In this document: positions 18,083 to 27,381 of the stretch, piece by piece
Numbering within the stretch: position 1 is the stretch's first letter
Layout of the letters: every line of letters starts with the position of its first letter
Assembly: GCA_965115825.1 (NCBI GenBank)
Contig: OZ220464.1
Coordinates: 3,100,001 to 3,164,000 of the forward strand
Source: Bin87 sp965115825
Lineage (GTDB): Bacteria > Chloroflexota > Dehalococcoidia > Lucifugimonadales > UBA3495
Direction of reading: 5' to 3'
Length of the DNA stretch: 64,000 nt
The notes under the pieces: generated by a model
Told to the model about the DNA's origin: nothing
Seen by the model: the letters and a program-made list of their open reading frames with translations, nothing else
The model's database searches: none
Program-made: the position numbers and the translations under genes

Positions 18083-18554
18083 GAAAACGTGCCAACCCAG
18101 TGCCCAGCAAGAACAGGACGTCACCCCTGCATTCGTCGAGCAATACAAGCTATACGTGCAATCAGCGGATAACACCTCAGGACGCCGCGTAAGTGTAAAT
18201 CGCTACCAGACCAGCCTGAATGTCGGTGTCATCGCCTTGTATGGCATCACGGCAACGATTGGCCTGGAACCGATACTTCAGATAATCATAGCGACCGCCG
18301 GAGTATTCATTAGCCTGAATTGGCTGTTCACAATCCGATCGTTGACCCGTCTGAACGCCGAAAAATTCAAGATAATCAACTCCATGGAAGAAAGCCTCCC
18401 ACGATCGGTTTACACGGAGGAATGGCAAGGCCTGGGTCAAGGAAAAGGTTGGCGATACAAGGGCGCAAATTTCTTCGAAAACCAGATACCGCCCGTGTTC
18501 ACCGTATTGCACTTTGCAATGTTCGCATACTCGCTGTACGAATTGGTAGCATAG
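18069..18554 (+). CDS. RipA-like small membrane protein
   Basis: A 161-residue protein. An N-terminal soluble part (EQYKLYVQSADNTSGRRVSVNRYQTSLNV) leads into two close hydrophobic helices (~55-72 and ~76-93, with VIALYGITATIG and IIIATAGVFISLNWLF), then a cytoplasmic helix and a third hydrophobic segment at the C-terminus (FTVLHFAMFAYSLYELV). The YKLYVxxAD...SxRR...N start is typical of the RipA-family octameric membrane proteins often found beside TIR-like genes. Coupled to the TIR-like gene by overlap, it is a plausible effector that damages or depolarises the membrane when the TIR signals; that role is inference. Confidence 0.65.
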   Translation: MDKDKKTCQPSAQQEQDVTPAFVEQYKLYVQSADNTSGRRVSVNRYQTSLNVGVIALYGITATIGLEPILQIIIATAGVFISLNWLFTIRSLTRLNAEKFKIINSMEESLPRSVYTEEWQGLGQGKGWRYKGANFFENQIPPVFTVLHFAMFAYSLYELVA

Positions 18555-18573
18555 GCAAAGACTGTTCCTTACT

Positions 18574-21402
18574 ATGCGATTTTCCAACCTCAACATCCGC
18601 CCCGTCTATAACCACGGCAACTGCCCCGACCTGTTGAGCGGCTTCTACGAGCCCCTGCTGGCCCGCGCGGTGCGCTACGACCGCACCACCTACACCTTCA
18701 CGGCCAAGGGGCTGATTGCCGCCGCTGCCGGCGCCGCCGGCTTCATCCGCAACGACGGGCGCATTCGCCTGATCTGCGACCACACCGTCCGCCAGGATGT
18801 CCTGCAAGCCATCCACGACGGCCAGCTTGACCCGGCCGCTGCCCTCCAACAAACGGCCGGCCGCGAAAACCTGCTGCTCACCGAGGCCGCCGACATCGCC
18901 GACCGCGATCACTTGGAACTGGCCTACTGGCTGGTCGCCAAAGGCGTCATGCAAGTAAAGGTAGCAATTCGCGGCGACCACATCTTTCACGCCAAGAGCG
19001 GCATCGTAGCCGACGCCCACGGCAACCGGGTCGCCTTCGTTGGCAGCCTCAACGAAACCCTGTCCGGCTGGCGATACAATTGGGAATCCATTCACGTGTA
19101 CACCGACGCCGCCACCGTCGCACACCTGGAAGCCACCGAAGCCGAATTCCAAACCCTCTGGACTAATCACGCTCCCGGCTTGGTCGTCATTGACCTGCCG
19201 TCCTACTACCGCGATTACATAGTAGCGCGAGCGCCGGCGTCGCCTCCCGAGCCTCCCGTGCCGCCCGATCCTCCCGGGCTTCAGGAAAGGCCGGCCGGTT
19301 ACACGGTCAATAATTACTGGAATCGCATCTACCAAAAACTGGCCAACGACCCCGACAGCACGGTGGCTACTATTCCTGCCGCCCTTTGGCCCCACCAGGA
19401 ACGATTCCGCCAGCAGAACGTGGGCCGGGACGCCATCCGACGCCTGATTGCCGACGAAGTGGGACTGGGCAAAACCCTCCAGGCCGGCATCATCCTCAAG
19501 ACCCGGCTCAATCAGAGCAAAGCCCGCCGGGCGCTGGTTATCGCCCCCAAGGCGGCAGCCAAACAATGGCAAAGCGAACTGCTCCTGAAGTTCGCCATCG
19601 ACGCGCCGATAATCGACGCCAACGGCCGCTACTACCACGACGGACGCGCCGAACCGGCCGCCAATCCTCCGTGGGATGTCCCCTTGGCCGTCGCCGGACA
19701 CCAATGGCTGGTGCGCAACTCCGAACGGTTCCTCGCCTCCGGTAGCGAGTACGACATCATCATCGTTGACGAGGCCCACCGGGCCCGTTTCCGCGATGTT
19801 GACCAGGAGCAGCGTCGCCAACCCAACCAATACCTGCGGCTCCTGCGCCAACTGTCCCGCCGAACCGAAGAACTGCTATTGCTCACCGCTACGCCAATGC
19901 AACTCAACGAGGTGGAGCTGTGGGCCCTGCTGGAACTGCTGGAACCCCAGGGCTGGAACGCCGCCGAGTACCGCCGCTTCTACCAGGACGACTCGCCCGA
20001 CCTGCCCGAGTGGAAGTACCGCCGCGACCTGTGGCGCAAGACCAACCCATCCGAAACCGACAACCTCCTGCTCGACAGCGACAACGACGATTACATCGCC
20101 GGCCAGCTGAATGACCCTGACGCCCTCAAAACCGCGTTGGAGACAATGCGCCGGAGCGCGCCGGCCAAACTCCTGATGAGCCGCCACACTCGTGAACTGC
20201 TGCGCCGGTACCATCGCCAGGGCCTGCTGGACGCCCCCGTGCCGCAGCGCCGGGCGCAGGACGTGGTAATCGCCATGACAGACTCGGAGCGCGCGCTTTA
20301 CAACGGCATCAAAGAGCTCGTGCGAAAATGCTACTCCGGTCGCCACGTCACGCCCCAGTCTCTGGGGTTCATCACAACCATCTTCCGTAAGCGGTTCGGC
20401 TCGTCAACCTTCGCCTATGCCCAAACCCTCTGCAACGCCGCCAACCGCATCCCACAAGACGCCGACGATTGGATCACGCTGCTGGACGACGCCGACCTGG
20501 ACGAACTGACCGACCATGAAACCGGCGCCCTGAACAACTCCGCCAACCACTCAGAGCTGCTCAAAGCCGCCGATGAAGCCGAGCGACTGTCTCACGTCGA
20601 CAGCAAACGCCGCCGCCTCGACAGCGTCATAAAGGAGCTCCGAGAACAAGGCCACCAGCACATCCTGCTCTTCACCCAATTCCGCGACACGCAGAGCTGG
20701 CTGTCCGAATACCTGCGCGCAAGAGGTCATAACGTCACCGATCTGTACGGGCAGGACAGCCACTTAGGTGACCGAGGCGACCGGCTGGAAGAGTTCAGGC
20801 AGCGCCCCAATGGCATCCTCATTTGCACGGAAACGGCGTCGGAATCGCTCAACCTGCAATTCTGCTCCACCGTCCTCAACTATGACATCCCATGGAACCC
20901 CATGACGCTGGAACAGCGCGCCGGTCGCATCGACCGCATCGGACAGGAACGTCCGATTGTCGACGTGGTGAACCTGTTCTACGAAGGCACGGCGGAGCGC
21001 GACGCCTACGAAGCCGTAGCCCGTAGATTCGACAGCATCCGCGCTAACGTAGGCGAGTACCCTCCCATTATTGCTGCCGGCATCCGGCGCATCATCCGCG
21101 AAGAATCAGACCCCGACGCCGAGCTGGAAAAACTGGCAGCCCGGAACGAGTTCGACATCAACCTGCTGAACACGGAATGGGAAGAAGCCAATGCTCCAAT
21201 CGAACCCCAAATCACCATCGCTGACCTGGAAAAGCCGTTGCGACAACCGGAATTGATGCCATCCGGTTGGTCGGTAAGGCACGCCGGCGGCAAGCACTGG
21301 GACGTAACCGCTCCCGACGGACGAACCGGCCGCGTCACCACCGACCCTGAATCGTACCAACGCGCGGGCGGGCGCCTGCAATGGTGGTCAGGCCCGCATT
21401 AG
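18574..21402 (+). CDS. PLD-SNF2 helicase, system 1
   Basis: A 942-residue protein closing system 1. The N-terminal ~200 residues are phospholipase-D-like with a single HxK motif (FHAKSG, His139/Lys141) followed by GSLNET, as in PLD nucleases. A Pro-rich linker (~225-245) leads to the SNF2 helicase: DEVGLGKT at 294-301, DEAH at 399-402, LLTATPMQ, and helicase C with SESLNLQFC and QRAGRIDRIGQ at 781-791. By family it is an ATP-driven DNA translocase with a nuclease-like module, the probable attack component. Its last ~45 codons plus downstream flank recur as a scar at 42093-42325. Confidence 0.88.
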   Translation: MRFSNLNIRPVYNHGNCPDLLSGFYEPLLARAVRYDRTTYTFTAKGLIAAAAGAAGFIRNDGRIRLICDHTVRQDVLQAIHDGQLDPAAALQQTAGRENLLLTEAADIADRDHLELAYWLVAKGVMQVKVAIRGDHIFHAKSGIVADAHGNRVAFVGSLNETLSGWRYNWESIHVYTDAATVAHLEATEAEFQTLWTNHAPGLVVIDLPSYYRDYIVARAPASPPEPPVPPDPPGLQERPAGYTVNNYWNRIYQKLANDPDSTVATIPAALWPHQERFRQQNVGRDAIRRLIADEVGLGKTLQAGIILKTRLNQSKARRALVIAPKAAAKQWQSELLLKFAIDAPIIDANGRYYHDGRAEPAANPPWDVPLAVAGHQWLVRNSERFLASGSEYDIIIVDEAHRARFRDVDQEQRRQPNQYLRLLRQLSRRTEELLLLTATPMQLNEVELWALLELLEPQGWNAAEYRRFYQDDSPDLPEWKYRRDLWRKTNPSETDNLLLDSDNDDYIAGQLNDPDALKTALETMRRSAPAKLLMSRHTRELLRRYHRQGLLDAPVPQRRAQDVVIAMTDSERALYNGIKELVRKCYSGRHVTPQSLGFITTIFRKRFGSSTFAYAQTLCNAANRIPQDADDWITLLDDADLDELTDHETGALNNSANHSELLKAADEAERLSHVDSKRRRLDSVIKELREQGHQHILLFTQFRDTQSWLSEYLRARGHNVTDLYGQDSHLGDRGDRLEEFRQRPNGILICTETASESLNLQFCSTVLNYDIPWNPMTLEQRAGRIDRIGQERPIVDVVNLFYEGTAERDAYEAVARRFDSIRANVGEYPPIIAAGIRRIIREESDPDAELEKLAARNEFDINLLNTEWEEANAPIEPQITIADLEKPLRQPELMPSGWSVRHAGGKHWDVTAPDGRTGRVTTDPESYQRAGGRLQWWSGPH

Positions 21403-21510
21403 GACAGCACGGACGCCACGCAACCGTAGCAGGGGTATCTCAGAATTCAGCAGCGCCTACCCCGCATAGAACGGGACAAGGCATATAACGCGCAACAATG
21501 ACACATCGCC
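21403..21510 (+). repeat. Downstream flank of system 1, duplicated
   Basis: The ~100 bp after the helicase stop (containing AGAACGGGACAAGGC) recur with moderate divergence at ~42229-42325, continuous with the copied helicase tail. It shows that a whole system end was duplicated. 21511-21906 holds nothing I can support. Confidence 0.7.
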
Positions 21511-21906
21511 AACGTGTGCCCTGAGTACCATTTCTGATTGCCACGCCCATCAGACCTGAAAACAGCGGCCCATGTCTTCAACAAGCAGACACGATGGAAA
21601 GCCGACTAAAGGCCGACACTCAATCAGAAACTTGGATCCTACACAAAACCAATGAGCCACCATGAAACTGATATGTGTACATGTTCAAAACTACAAATTG
21701 GTAGACGATTCAGGCGAATTTTCAGTTTGACCACCTCAGCCCCGCTATGCACCTGCTGACGAACGCAAGCCGGTTCGCAGAACACTCAGGAACAGCAGTT
21801 GCACTCGACAACTTTGAGGGACTTTTCCGTTCTCTGAACAAAGTCCTTGACGCCTGAAATCAGACCGTCAGTTTTCCAAAAAAAACCGACCACATACGGA
21901 GTGAAT

Positions 21907-22034
21907 TCGGCAGCGCCGTAAAATGGTGACACTAGCCCGTAGCGCAGGCGTCCCGGTAGATGGCACAATACGTACGCTGCTGACCAACGGCAGCGCCGGC
22001 CGCTACCGACAAACGGGGCGGCCGGCCATTGTGC
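21907..22034. repeat. Dispersed 128-bp repeat, copy 1
   Basis: 128 bp, about 90% identical to 62498-62625 by eye and of exactly the same length. It contains an inner inverted repeat GCACAAT/ATTGTGC (21963 and ~22028) and a very GC-rich centre around GGCCGGCC. No long open frame is shared in a convincing way. It could be a small mobile non-coding repeat or a structured RNA. Beyond its edges the two contexts are unrelated. Confidence 0.75.
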
Positions 22035-22039
22035 ACGGA

Positions 22040-22269
22040 AAATGGCCCTGAGTGGGCCGGTTCCACCTTTTGACCAACCCGCCCAGGCCGGGCTTTGCAA
22101 TAGATAGAACCTTCGCGTTCTCCATACCGTTGCAGCCCAAACGGCGCAAAGGTACAAACGCTCCACGCAGAGGGAAAGGCAAATCTGCTCCCAACCAGCG
22201 TACGCTTTTCTGAAGCAACCTAACCGCCTCTCAAACAGGGCCGGCTCATTGAGCCGGCCCTGTTTTTTT
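22040..22269 (+). ncRNA. Possible small RNA ending at a strong terminator
   Basis: An intergenic stretch with no good frame that ends at the near-ideal terminator at 22234-22269. The terminator belongs to no protein gene: the nearest upstream stop is 21402. The stretch has several short local inverted segments (for example GCAGAGGGAAAGGCAAATCTGC around 22164-22186). I do not recognise a known RNA family. Low confidence. Confidence 0.3.
22234..22269 (+). terminator. Intrinsic terminator
   Basis: A 14-bp perfect stem (AACAGGGCCGGCTC, loop ATT, complementary arm) followed by a run of T up to 22269. It ends transcription just before the gene at 22303. Confidence 0.9.
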
Positions 22270-22302
22270 ACCCACGCTCCAGACCCGACCAAGGAAACTT
22301 CC

Positions 22303-22674
22303 ATGCCCCAAAAACTCGTCTACTCCATCGGCGTTATCCGCAGCGTCGCCGGAAATCGCGCCAGCGTAGTGCTAACACATTTCTTACCTCCGGACCGGCT
22401 GAATAACAACGCTCCTGCGGTGCTGTGGAGCCGCCAACCCGGCAACAACGCCACGGCTAAGCTCCGAGGACACATATCAGAAATCAGGGACGGCACGGCC
22501 GTATTTACCGTCGTAGCAACGATGATTGATCCGCATTGGCCGAAAGGCCGGAAACCATTACAGCCGGATGGTTGGGTGTACTTGGCGGTGCCGGACTCGT
22601 TCATGCCGGATCCCGCATTTACCATTGACGAAGCGGAATTGCGGAAATGGGCGCCGGCGCGAGAAACACCCTAG
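22303..22674 (+). CDS. Hypothetical protein
   Basis: A 123-residue protein of unknown family starting MPQKLVYSIGVIRSVAGNR. The start at ATG 22303 is backed by AAGGAAAC eight bases upstream; the upstream in-frame start at 22249 lies inside the terminator and is rejected. It is predicted soluble, mostly beta-strand with an acidic C-terminus (FTIDEAELRKW). It lies between system 1 and the second NTase-HEPN gene, with no coupled neighbour. Confidence 0.55.
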   Translation: MPQKLVYSIGVIRSVAGNRASVVLTHFLPPDRLNNNAPAVLWSRQPGNNATAKLRGHISEIRDGTAVFTVVATMIDPHWPKGRKPLQPDGWVYLAVPDSFMPDPAFTIDEAELRKWAPARETP

Positions 22675-22859
22675 TCTCCCATAGCGGCCTTTGCAGGCTA
22701 TTGGCCGATGCCGCCAATGGTACTTGACACCATGACCTTGCGTGAGTAGTGTAGCCACGCTGAAGCGTCTACCAAAATTCCTGCTCCTGGCCGCGCTGGT
22801 GATAGCGTTGTCCATAAATGCTCCGGCGCACGCCTCCAACCAATTGAGGTTCGAAGCAA

Positions 22860-23696
22860 ATGAACAAAGCCACTGCCACATTCTACGACCGGCGTACGGA
22901 GCCGGTCGTCGCAATCATCAGGGACATCATCAAACCGGCAGACATCATCCTGTTCGGCTCCCGAGCCAGAGGAGATTGGCATGAACACTCCGACATTGAC
23001 ATCTTCGCCATTGCCGACGGTAAGCCCGATACTAAACGCAAATACCGACAAGCGCTGCTGGAAGGGCAGGCGAAGGCACTCGAAATCTATGGTCATCAAG
23101 TCAAAGTAGACCTGGTCCGATACAGCCCAGCCGATTTTGAGTACTACCGGCAGGCCAGAACGCACCTCACCTACGCTGTGGCAAAGGAGGGCATCAGCAT
23201 GAAAGAAGAGGCAACAGGCCATGGGACCCAATACGAAGATAGGGAACCCAACAACTGGCCTGACGTTGAGCAACGCTTCACGAACTATCAGCGTCAAGTA
23301 TTAGCCGCCGAAAACAACTTGGACACAGGGCTGGGCTACGAAGAAGTCGGCCATAATATGCAACGTTGCCTGGAAAACGCGCTGAAAGGCTTCCTTTCGT
23401 ACATGGAGTACGACGATGGACAGAACAACGAATGGCGACGCACTCATAGCATTGGCCGGTTACAAGATGCGGCAATGACATTCACACAGGGCCATCAATC
23501 TATCGGAAACAACGATTTCTCCTTTCTCACCGATTACGCCATCGCTATACCGTACGAAGGAGTACAAGACCCACTTCCTGATGAAGCAGAAGCCCTACAA
23601 CAAATCAAGGAGGTGGTTCAGAACATGATGGAGTTCATCGAAAACGACGCTGAACAGGACCTGCCTCGATACAGCCCACCCGGTCCCAGAACCTAA
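22860..23696 (+). CDS. Fused nucleotidyltransferase-HEPN protein (copy 2)
   Basis: A 278-residue protein with the same plan as the gene at 6157 but strongly diverged. MNT signature: ILFGSRARGDWHEHSDIDIF (residues ~31-50). The HEPN-like half begins after PNNWPDVEQRF, a motif shared with the 6157 protein (TGWPDVKQRL), and contains EEVGHNMQRCLENALKGF and HSIGRLQDA. It may be an AMP-transferring antitoxin fused to its HEPN partner. A short frame upstream (22742) encodes a signal-peptide-like segment but runs out of frame into this gene and is not counted. It lies between systems 1 and 2. Confidence 0.78.
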   Translation: MNKATATFYDRRTEPVVAIIRDIIKPADIILFGSRARGDWHEHSDIDIFAIADGKPDTKRKYRQALLEGQAKALEIYGHQVKVDLVRYSPADFEYYRQARTHLTYAVAKEGISMKEEATGHGTQYEDREPNNWPDVEQRFTNYQRQVLAAENNLDTGLGYEEVGHNMQRCLENALKGFLSYMEYDDGQNNEWRRTHSIGRLQDAAMTFTQGHQSIGNNDFSFLTDYAIAIPYEGVQDPLPDEAEALQQIKEVVQNMMEFIENDAEQDLPRYSPPGPRT

Positions 23697-23765
23697 ACCA
23701 AGTTCTCCAAGCAAATTACCGAACACTAAAAACGGCCCCGAAAGTCCGCCAAAGAGTGAATCAAA

Positions 23766-24819
23766 TTGAAAAACCTCATAATTCTAACCGCGCTGATCAT
23801 CACACTGGCAACGGCAACAGCCTGCTTCTTCGGTTACGAAACGGCTGAAGTTGATCAAAGCAGGGAAGAAGCTCGCGACGCTTCCTCCCCGGCGGACACA
23901 GGCTCATCCAATCCAGGAGAACGCAACGAGCCGAGCGACAACGACGCCCGCGGCAATGACAATGCAAGAAGGGACAACGAAAACCCCGGCCAGAACCCTG
24001 TGGAAACAAAATCTTCGCGGAGGATTACCCACAATCATCATCAGCGAAGACGCCGACGAAAAATACGCGACAATCGAATTCGAGGAGCCGTACTGCCAGG
24101 AATACCGGTCGGAACCCCTCAGCAGTGAAAACGCCGACTTCAGAAATCACTCCTACGAGGAACGTTGCCGCGATAGCCTCCGACAAGGCATCACCCAAAA
24201 ATACTACGATCTGGCGCAAACAGCGGGAAATCGGGCTTATCAAGACACATACCAACCTGACAAAGACCTCCTTTATCAAACGCCCAACCAGTACGTGAGG
24301 ATCCTACAGTGGATCGACATGAGCGGAGAGCAACTGCTGAATGACAGCAATCCTCCGTACCTAATCCTGCAACGGCACTACCCATATGAATACGCGCATG
24401 GAAGCTATACCCCGTACAGCACGGAAGAACTGGAAGAATACCGCAAGGAGCACGAACACCCCCTGGACCTGGAATGGGTCGGCATCATAGACGCCACAGC
24501 CATCAACGCGAGCAGTGAGCTCAGAGCCTGCCGCTTCTACTACCCGCAGGTGTTCTACGGCTACTGGGTACCCATAGACTCCGAAATCACGCAAACCGGC
24601 AACCAAGACGAGGACACGGAACTGCCCAGGTACAACGCTAGCAAGATGCCACTATACTTGCCCCACTCCGTCAGAGACGCGCGAGTAATGGCAGGCTACC
24701 CCTTGGGAACATCAGACGAAGGCAGCTATTACCTGTGCCGCAGCGACAGCAGCACGGAGAGCGTAGGATACTACTACGTACAGCATCCCGCGGGAGACTA
24801 TTGCGAGCGGATGCCGTAA
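23766..24819 (+). pseudogene. Lipoprotein-like gene, frameshifted
   Basis: From TTG 23766 the product begins MKNLIILTALIITLATATACF, a lipoprotein-type signal with a lipobox-like TATAC, then an acidic Ser/Asp/Asn-rich linker. Near 24005-24020 the sensible reading moves to another frame (RGGLPTIIISEDADEKYATIEFEEPYC...), which continues to 24819 with Tyr-rich sequence and several cysteines (C, ERC, RAC, YLCR, YCERMP). One small indel would join them into a ~350-residue secreted lipoprotein. Function unknown. It may be true decay or a sequencing indel. Confidence 0.6.
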
Positions 24820-25275
24820 AAGCACCGCTGAAAACGATCCCAAAAAACCTTAGGGATTGCGGTAACGCGGAGAGTGGCGCCGGAATCCATACCAGCGAGC
24901 CAAGCCTACGTGTCAACACGCCCCAAAACCAACCGGAGGAACGCAAACGGTGCCAACGACGACGCTCCGCAAGCCAGTGAAACAGTCGTGATGCTGCCAG
25001 CATCACGACGCCGTGCGTTACTACGCGGTAAGCAACGCCCCCCTGGCCCATCCGGCCGGCTCGATTCGCCGCCGAGGCTTTTAACGCCGACCTGATACGG
25101 ATGTTGGTCACGGTACGCCGCACGACCGGCAGCACCCGCAATCGAGCTTTTGCCAAGCGTCAGCTCAGCGGCATCGGCGCCGACGTTGCGAGGCAGAAGC
25201 AGTCATCATATTCAGCGTAGTTACCTGAGCAATCGCCGCCAGCGAATGCGAAGCAAAACCAACCGGAAGAGCTTC
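24820..25275. other. Intergenic with perfect short palindrome
   Basis: No supported gene. At 24985-24996 and 24998-25009 lie the two arms of a perfect 12-bp inverted repeat (GTCGTGATGCTG) with a single base between them. It has no T-run, so it is not an obvious terminator; an operator site or cruciform is possible. Confidence 0.5.
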
Positions 25276-26721
25276 ATGAAAACACAAGCCGCCGCCCCCA
25301 AAGCCAAAGTCCATACCGCAATGGACGCCATAATGTCCGCAGCCGCAGCCGTTATGCTGCTGGCCGCAACCGGCTGCATCATAGGCGCAGCAGAACAAGC
25401 CGAACCTACCGCAGACCTGCCGGCCACGGTGAAAGCAGCCATAGCCATAGCCGAAGCCGACGGAACGCCTACACCGGAAGCCACAGCAGCAAACCCAGCT
25501 GCTACTGCAAACCCCATCGCAGATACACTGGCCCAGCTGCTGTTCCAAAACGCAACGGCCACAGCTCAGGAAGCAACGCCGACTGCAGCAAGGACTACCC
25601 CAGCAGCAAACGAGGTAATGATCCTACCGCCCCCATCGGAAAACCCAAGCACGCCGACCGATACCACTGTCCCCGCCCGAGAACAACTGCCGCCAACCGA
25701 CACCGTAGACCGGATCCCAGCCACGCGCCACATCGAAGCAAAACGCTACATGCTGGAACTAATCAACACCGAAAGATCCTCCGCCGGCCTGAACCCGGTA
25801 TCCCTCGGCAACAACACCGCAGCGCAACTGCACGCCGAAGCCGCCCTCAAATACTGCTTCACCAGCCACTGGGGAAAAGACGGCCTGAAGCCTTACATGC
25901 GCTATACCCTCGCCGGCGGCTACCATTCAAACGCCGAAAACGCCAGTGGCACCATAGCATCCGGACGTTGCATCAGCGCAGAATACCGTTACCCCAGCAA
26001 CCGGAACATCAACCGGGAAGTCAAAGAAACAATGCAGGGATGGATGGAAAGCCTAGGACACCGCCGCAACATACTGCATCCCCATCACCGCAAAGTGAGC
26101 ATCGGCATCGCCTACGACCGGAACAGCATCACCATGTACCAGCACTTCGAGGGAGACTACGTAGAGTATGAACGCAAGCCGTCCATAACAAACGGTATTC
26201 TGGATCTGTCCGGGAAAACCCGCAACGGCACCGGGTTCACGGAAAACCGCGACCTGAAGGCATCCATATACTACGACCCGCCCCCGCGTGAACTGTCCCT
26301 GGCACAGCTGATACGAACCCACTGTTACTCGAACGGCACCCAAATAGCCGGCTTACGGCCTCCGCCCAGAACAGGATGGCACTACAACAGCGACACCTTC
26401 ACCTCAAAAGCTTCCGCCTGCCCCAACCCCTATGACGTGCCTGACGACACCCCCGATCCCAAAACGGAAGCGGAAGCCTACCGGAAAACTCAGGAAGTTC
26501 ACCGAGAAACCCTGACCGTTCCCTGGATTACCGCTTCCCAGTGGACCGCAACGGGAACCGATTTTGACCTCCAGGCTGACATTGGAAACCTGCTGGTCCA
26601 GCACGGCCCCGGCGTCTACACCGTTACTCTGTGGGGTAAAATAGGCAACGAAACAGCCAGAATCTCAGAATACTCCATCTTTCACCAAGTAACGCCGCTC
26701 GACAACTACCGGCATCCGTAA
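25276..26721 (+). CDS. CAP-domain (SCP/PR1) lipoprotein
   Basis: A 481-residue protein starting at ATG 25276 (upstream in-frame start at 25150 lacks a signal and is rejected). Signal peptide with lipobox LAATGC near residue 35, then a long Ala/Thr/Pro linker (~40-150) typical of Chloroflexota lipoproteins. A CAP domain follows (~155-290): YMLELINTERSSAGLNPV, LHAEAALKYCFTSHWG, GYHSNAENASG, MQGWMESLGHRRNILHPHHRKVSIGIAY, matching the family motifs including the two metal-binding His regions. The C-terminal ~180 residues are an unknown beta-rich domain with cysteines. It is exported and surface anchored; a role in defence is not evident. Confidence 0.82.
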   Translation: MKTQAAAPKAKVHTAMDAIMSAAAAVMLLAATGCIIGAAEQAEPTADLPATVKAAIAIAEADGTPTPEATAANPAATANPIADTLAQLLFQNATATAQEATPTAARTTPAANEVMILPPPSENPSTPTDTTVPAREQLPPTDTVDRIPATRHIEAKRYMLELINTERSSAGLNPVSLGNNTAAQLHAEAALKYCFTSHWGKDGLKPYMRYTLAGGYHSNAENASGTIASGRCISAEYRYPSNRNINREVKETMQGWMESLGHRRNILHPHHRKVSIGIAYDRNSITMYQHFEGDYVEYERKPSITNGILDLSGKTRNGTGFTENRDLKASIYYDPPPRELSLAQLIRTHCYSNGTQIAGLRPPPRTGWHYNSDTFTSKASACPNPYDVPDDTPDPKTEAEAYRKTQEVHRETLTVPWITASQWTATGTDFDLQADIGNLLVQHGPGVYTVTLWGKIGNETARISEYSIFHQVTPLDNYRHP

Positions 26722-26741
26722 AACGCCAAGTAGGAAATGCC

Positions 26742-27249
26742 ATGAAGCAAAAGCAACTCATCCTACGATCGCAGAATACATCGCAGCAGGCGTCCCCATC
26801 GCTGCCCTAGTCGCTATCCTAACCGTCGGAACATGGTCCATCAGCCACGCTCTCCTGCCGCAAGGCCGAGCCAAAGCAACGGCAAACGCCATAGCCCAAG
26901 TCGAGCAACACCTGCTCATCAGGAATACCGGAAAGCAATCGTCAAATACGAAACACCGCTGGAAATCCCATTTGACAAAGACATAGCCCCCCGTGAACAA
27001 TGGGATGTACCCGACGCCACCCGCACAAAATGGCCAAAGCTTACCAAGAAACAAGCCAAGAAGCGGAAGCCATATCCGAACTCCTGGAGGTCCTTGAGCT
27101 ACGCGCGCCGCCGGATACTGAAACAGCTGAAGCGGCCCGAACCGAAGGTCTACCCCAAGTGCAAGAGCCCTTATTGGAGCCAACCCCAAATGCGTCCGCC
27201 CAAGTCCGCCCTCCTGCGCTCGGAAACGCTTGATCGCACCGCCTACTGA
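26742..27249 (+). pseudogene. Broken membrane-protein gene
   Basis: ATG 26742 has a good ribosome binding site (AGGAAATG) but the frame stops after ~22 codons. A second frame carries IAEYIAAGVPIAALVAILTVGTW, a clear transmembrane helix, a third carries KAIVKYETPLEIPFDKDIAPREQWDVPDATR, and a fourth carries AEAISELLEVLELRAPPDTET. At least two or three small indels separate these, so the gene is non-functional as given. The product would have been a single-pass membrane protein. It directly follows the CAP lipoprotein by 20 bp and may once have been in its operon. Confidence 0.6.
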
Positions 27250-27381
27250 ATCGAACAATCCCTGCAAACGGATTACCCAGTATGATACCTACTACCGTTG
27301 CCACGGCTCATAAAAGCAGATGAGCAGAGAGCCGCAAGCACAAGCTGACCGTTGCCCAAACCGGGGCATAGGAGAACACGG

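Noticed and set aside
18499..19851. Minus-strand open frame of 450 codons under the helicase.
   Set aside because: Antisense shadow of the PLD-SNF2 gene.
21930..22000. tRNA-like look of the segment inside the 128-bp repeat.
   Set aside because: No cloverleaf could be folded by eye and no TTC-arm or CCA-side acceptor pairing was found.
21786..22304. Minus-strand open frame that crosses the 128-bp repeat, similar in part to a frame at 62575-62982.
   Set aside because: The shared part is only the non-coding repeat; the rest differs and it runs through a perfect terminator.
22742..22984. Small frame starting with a signal-peptide-like sequence.
   Set aside because: It runs out of frame into the NTase-HEPN gene, its tail is not protein-like, and no ribosome site is present.
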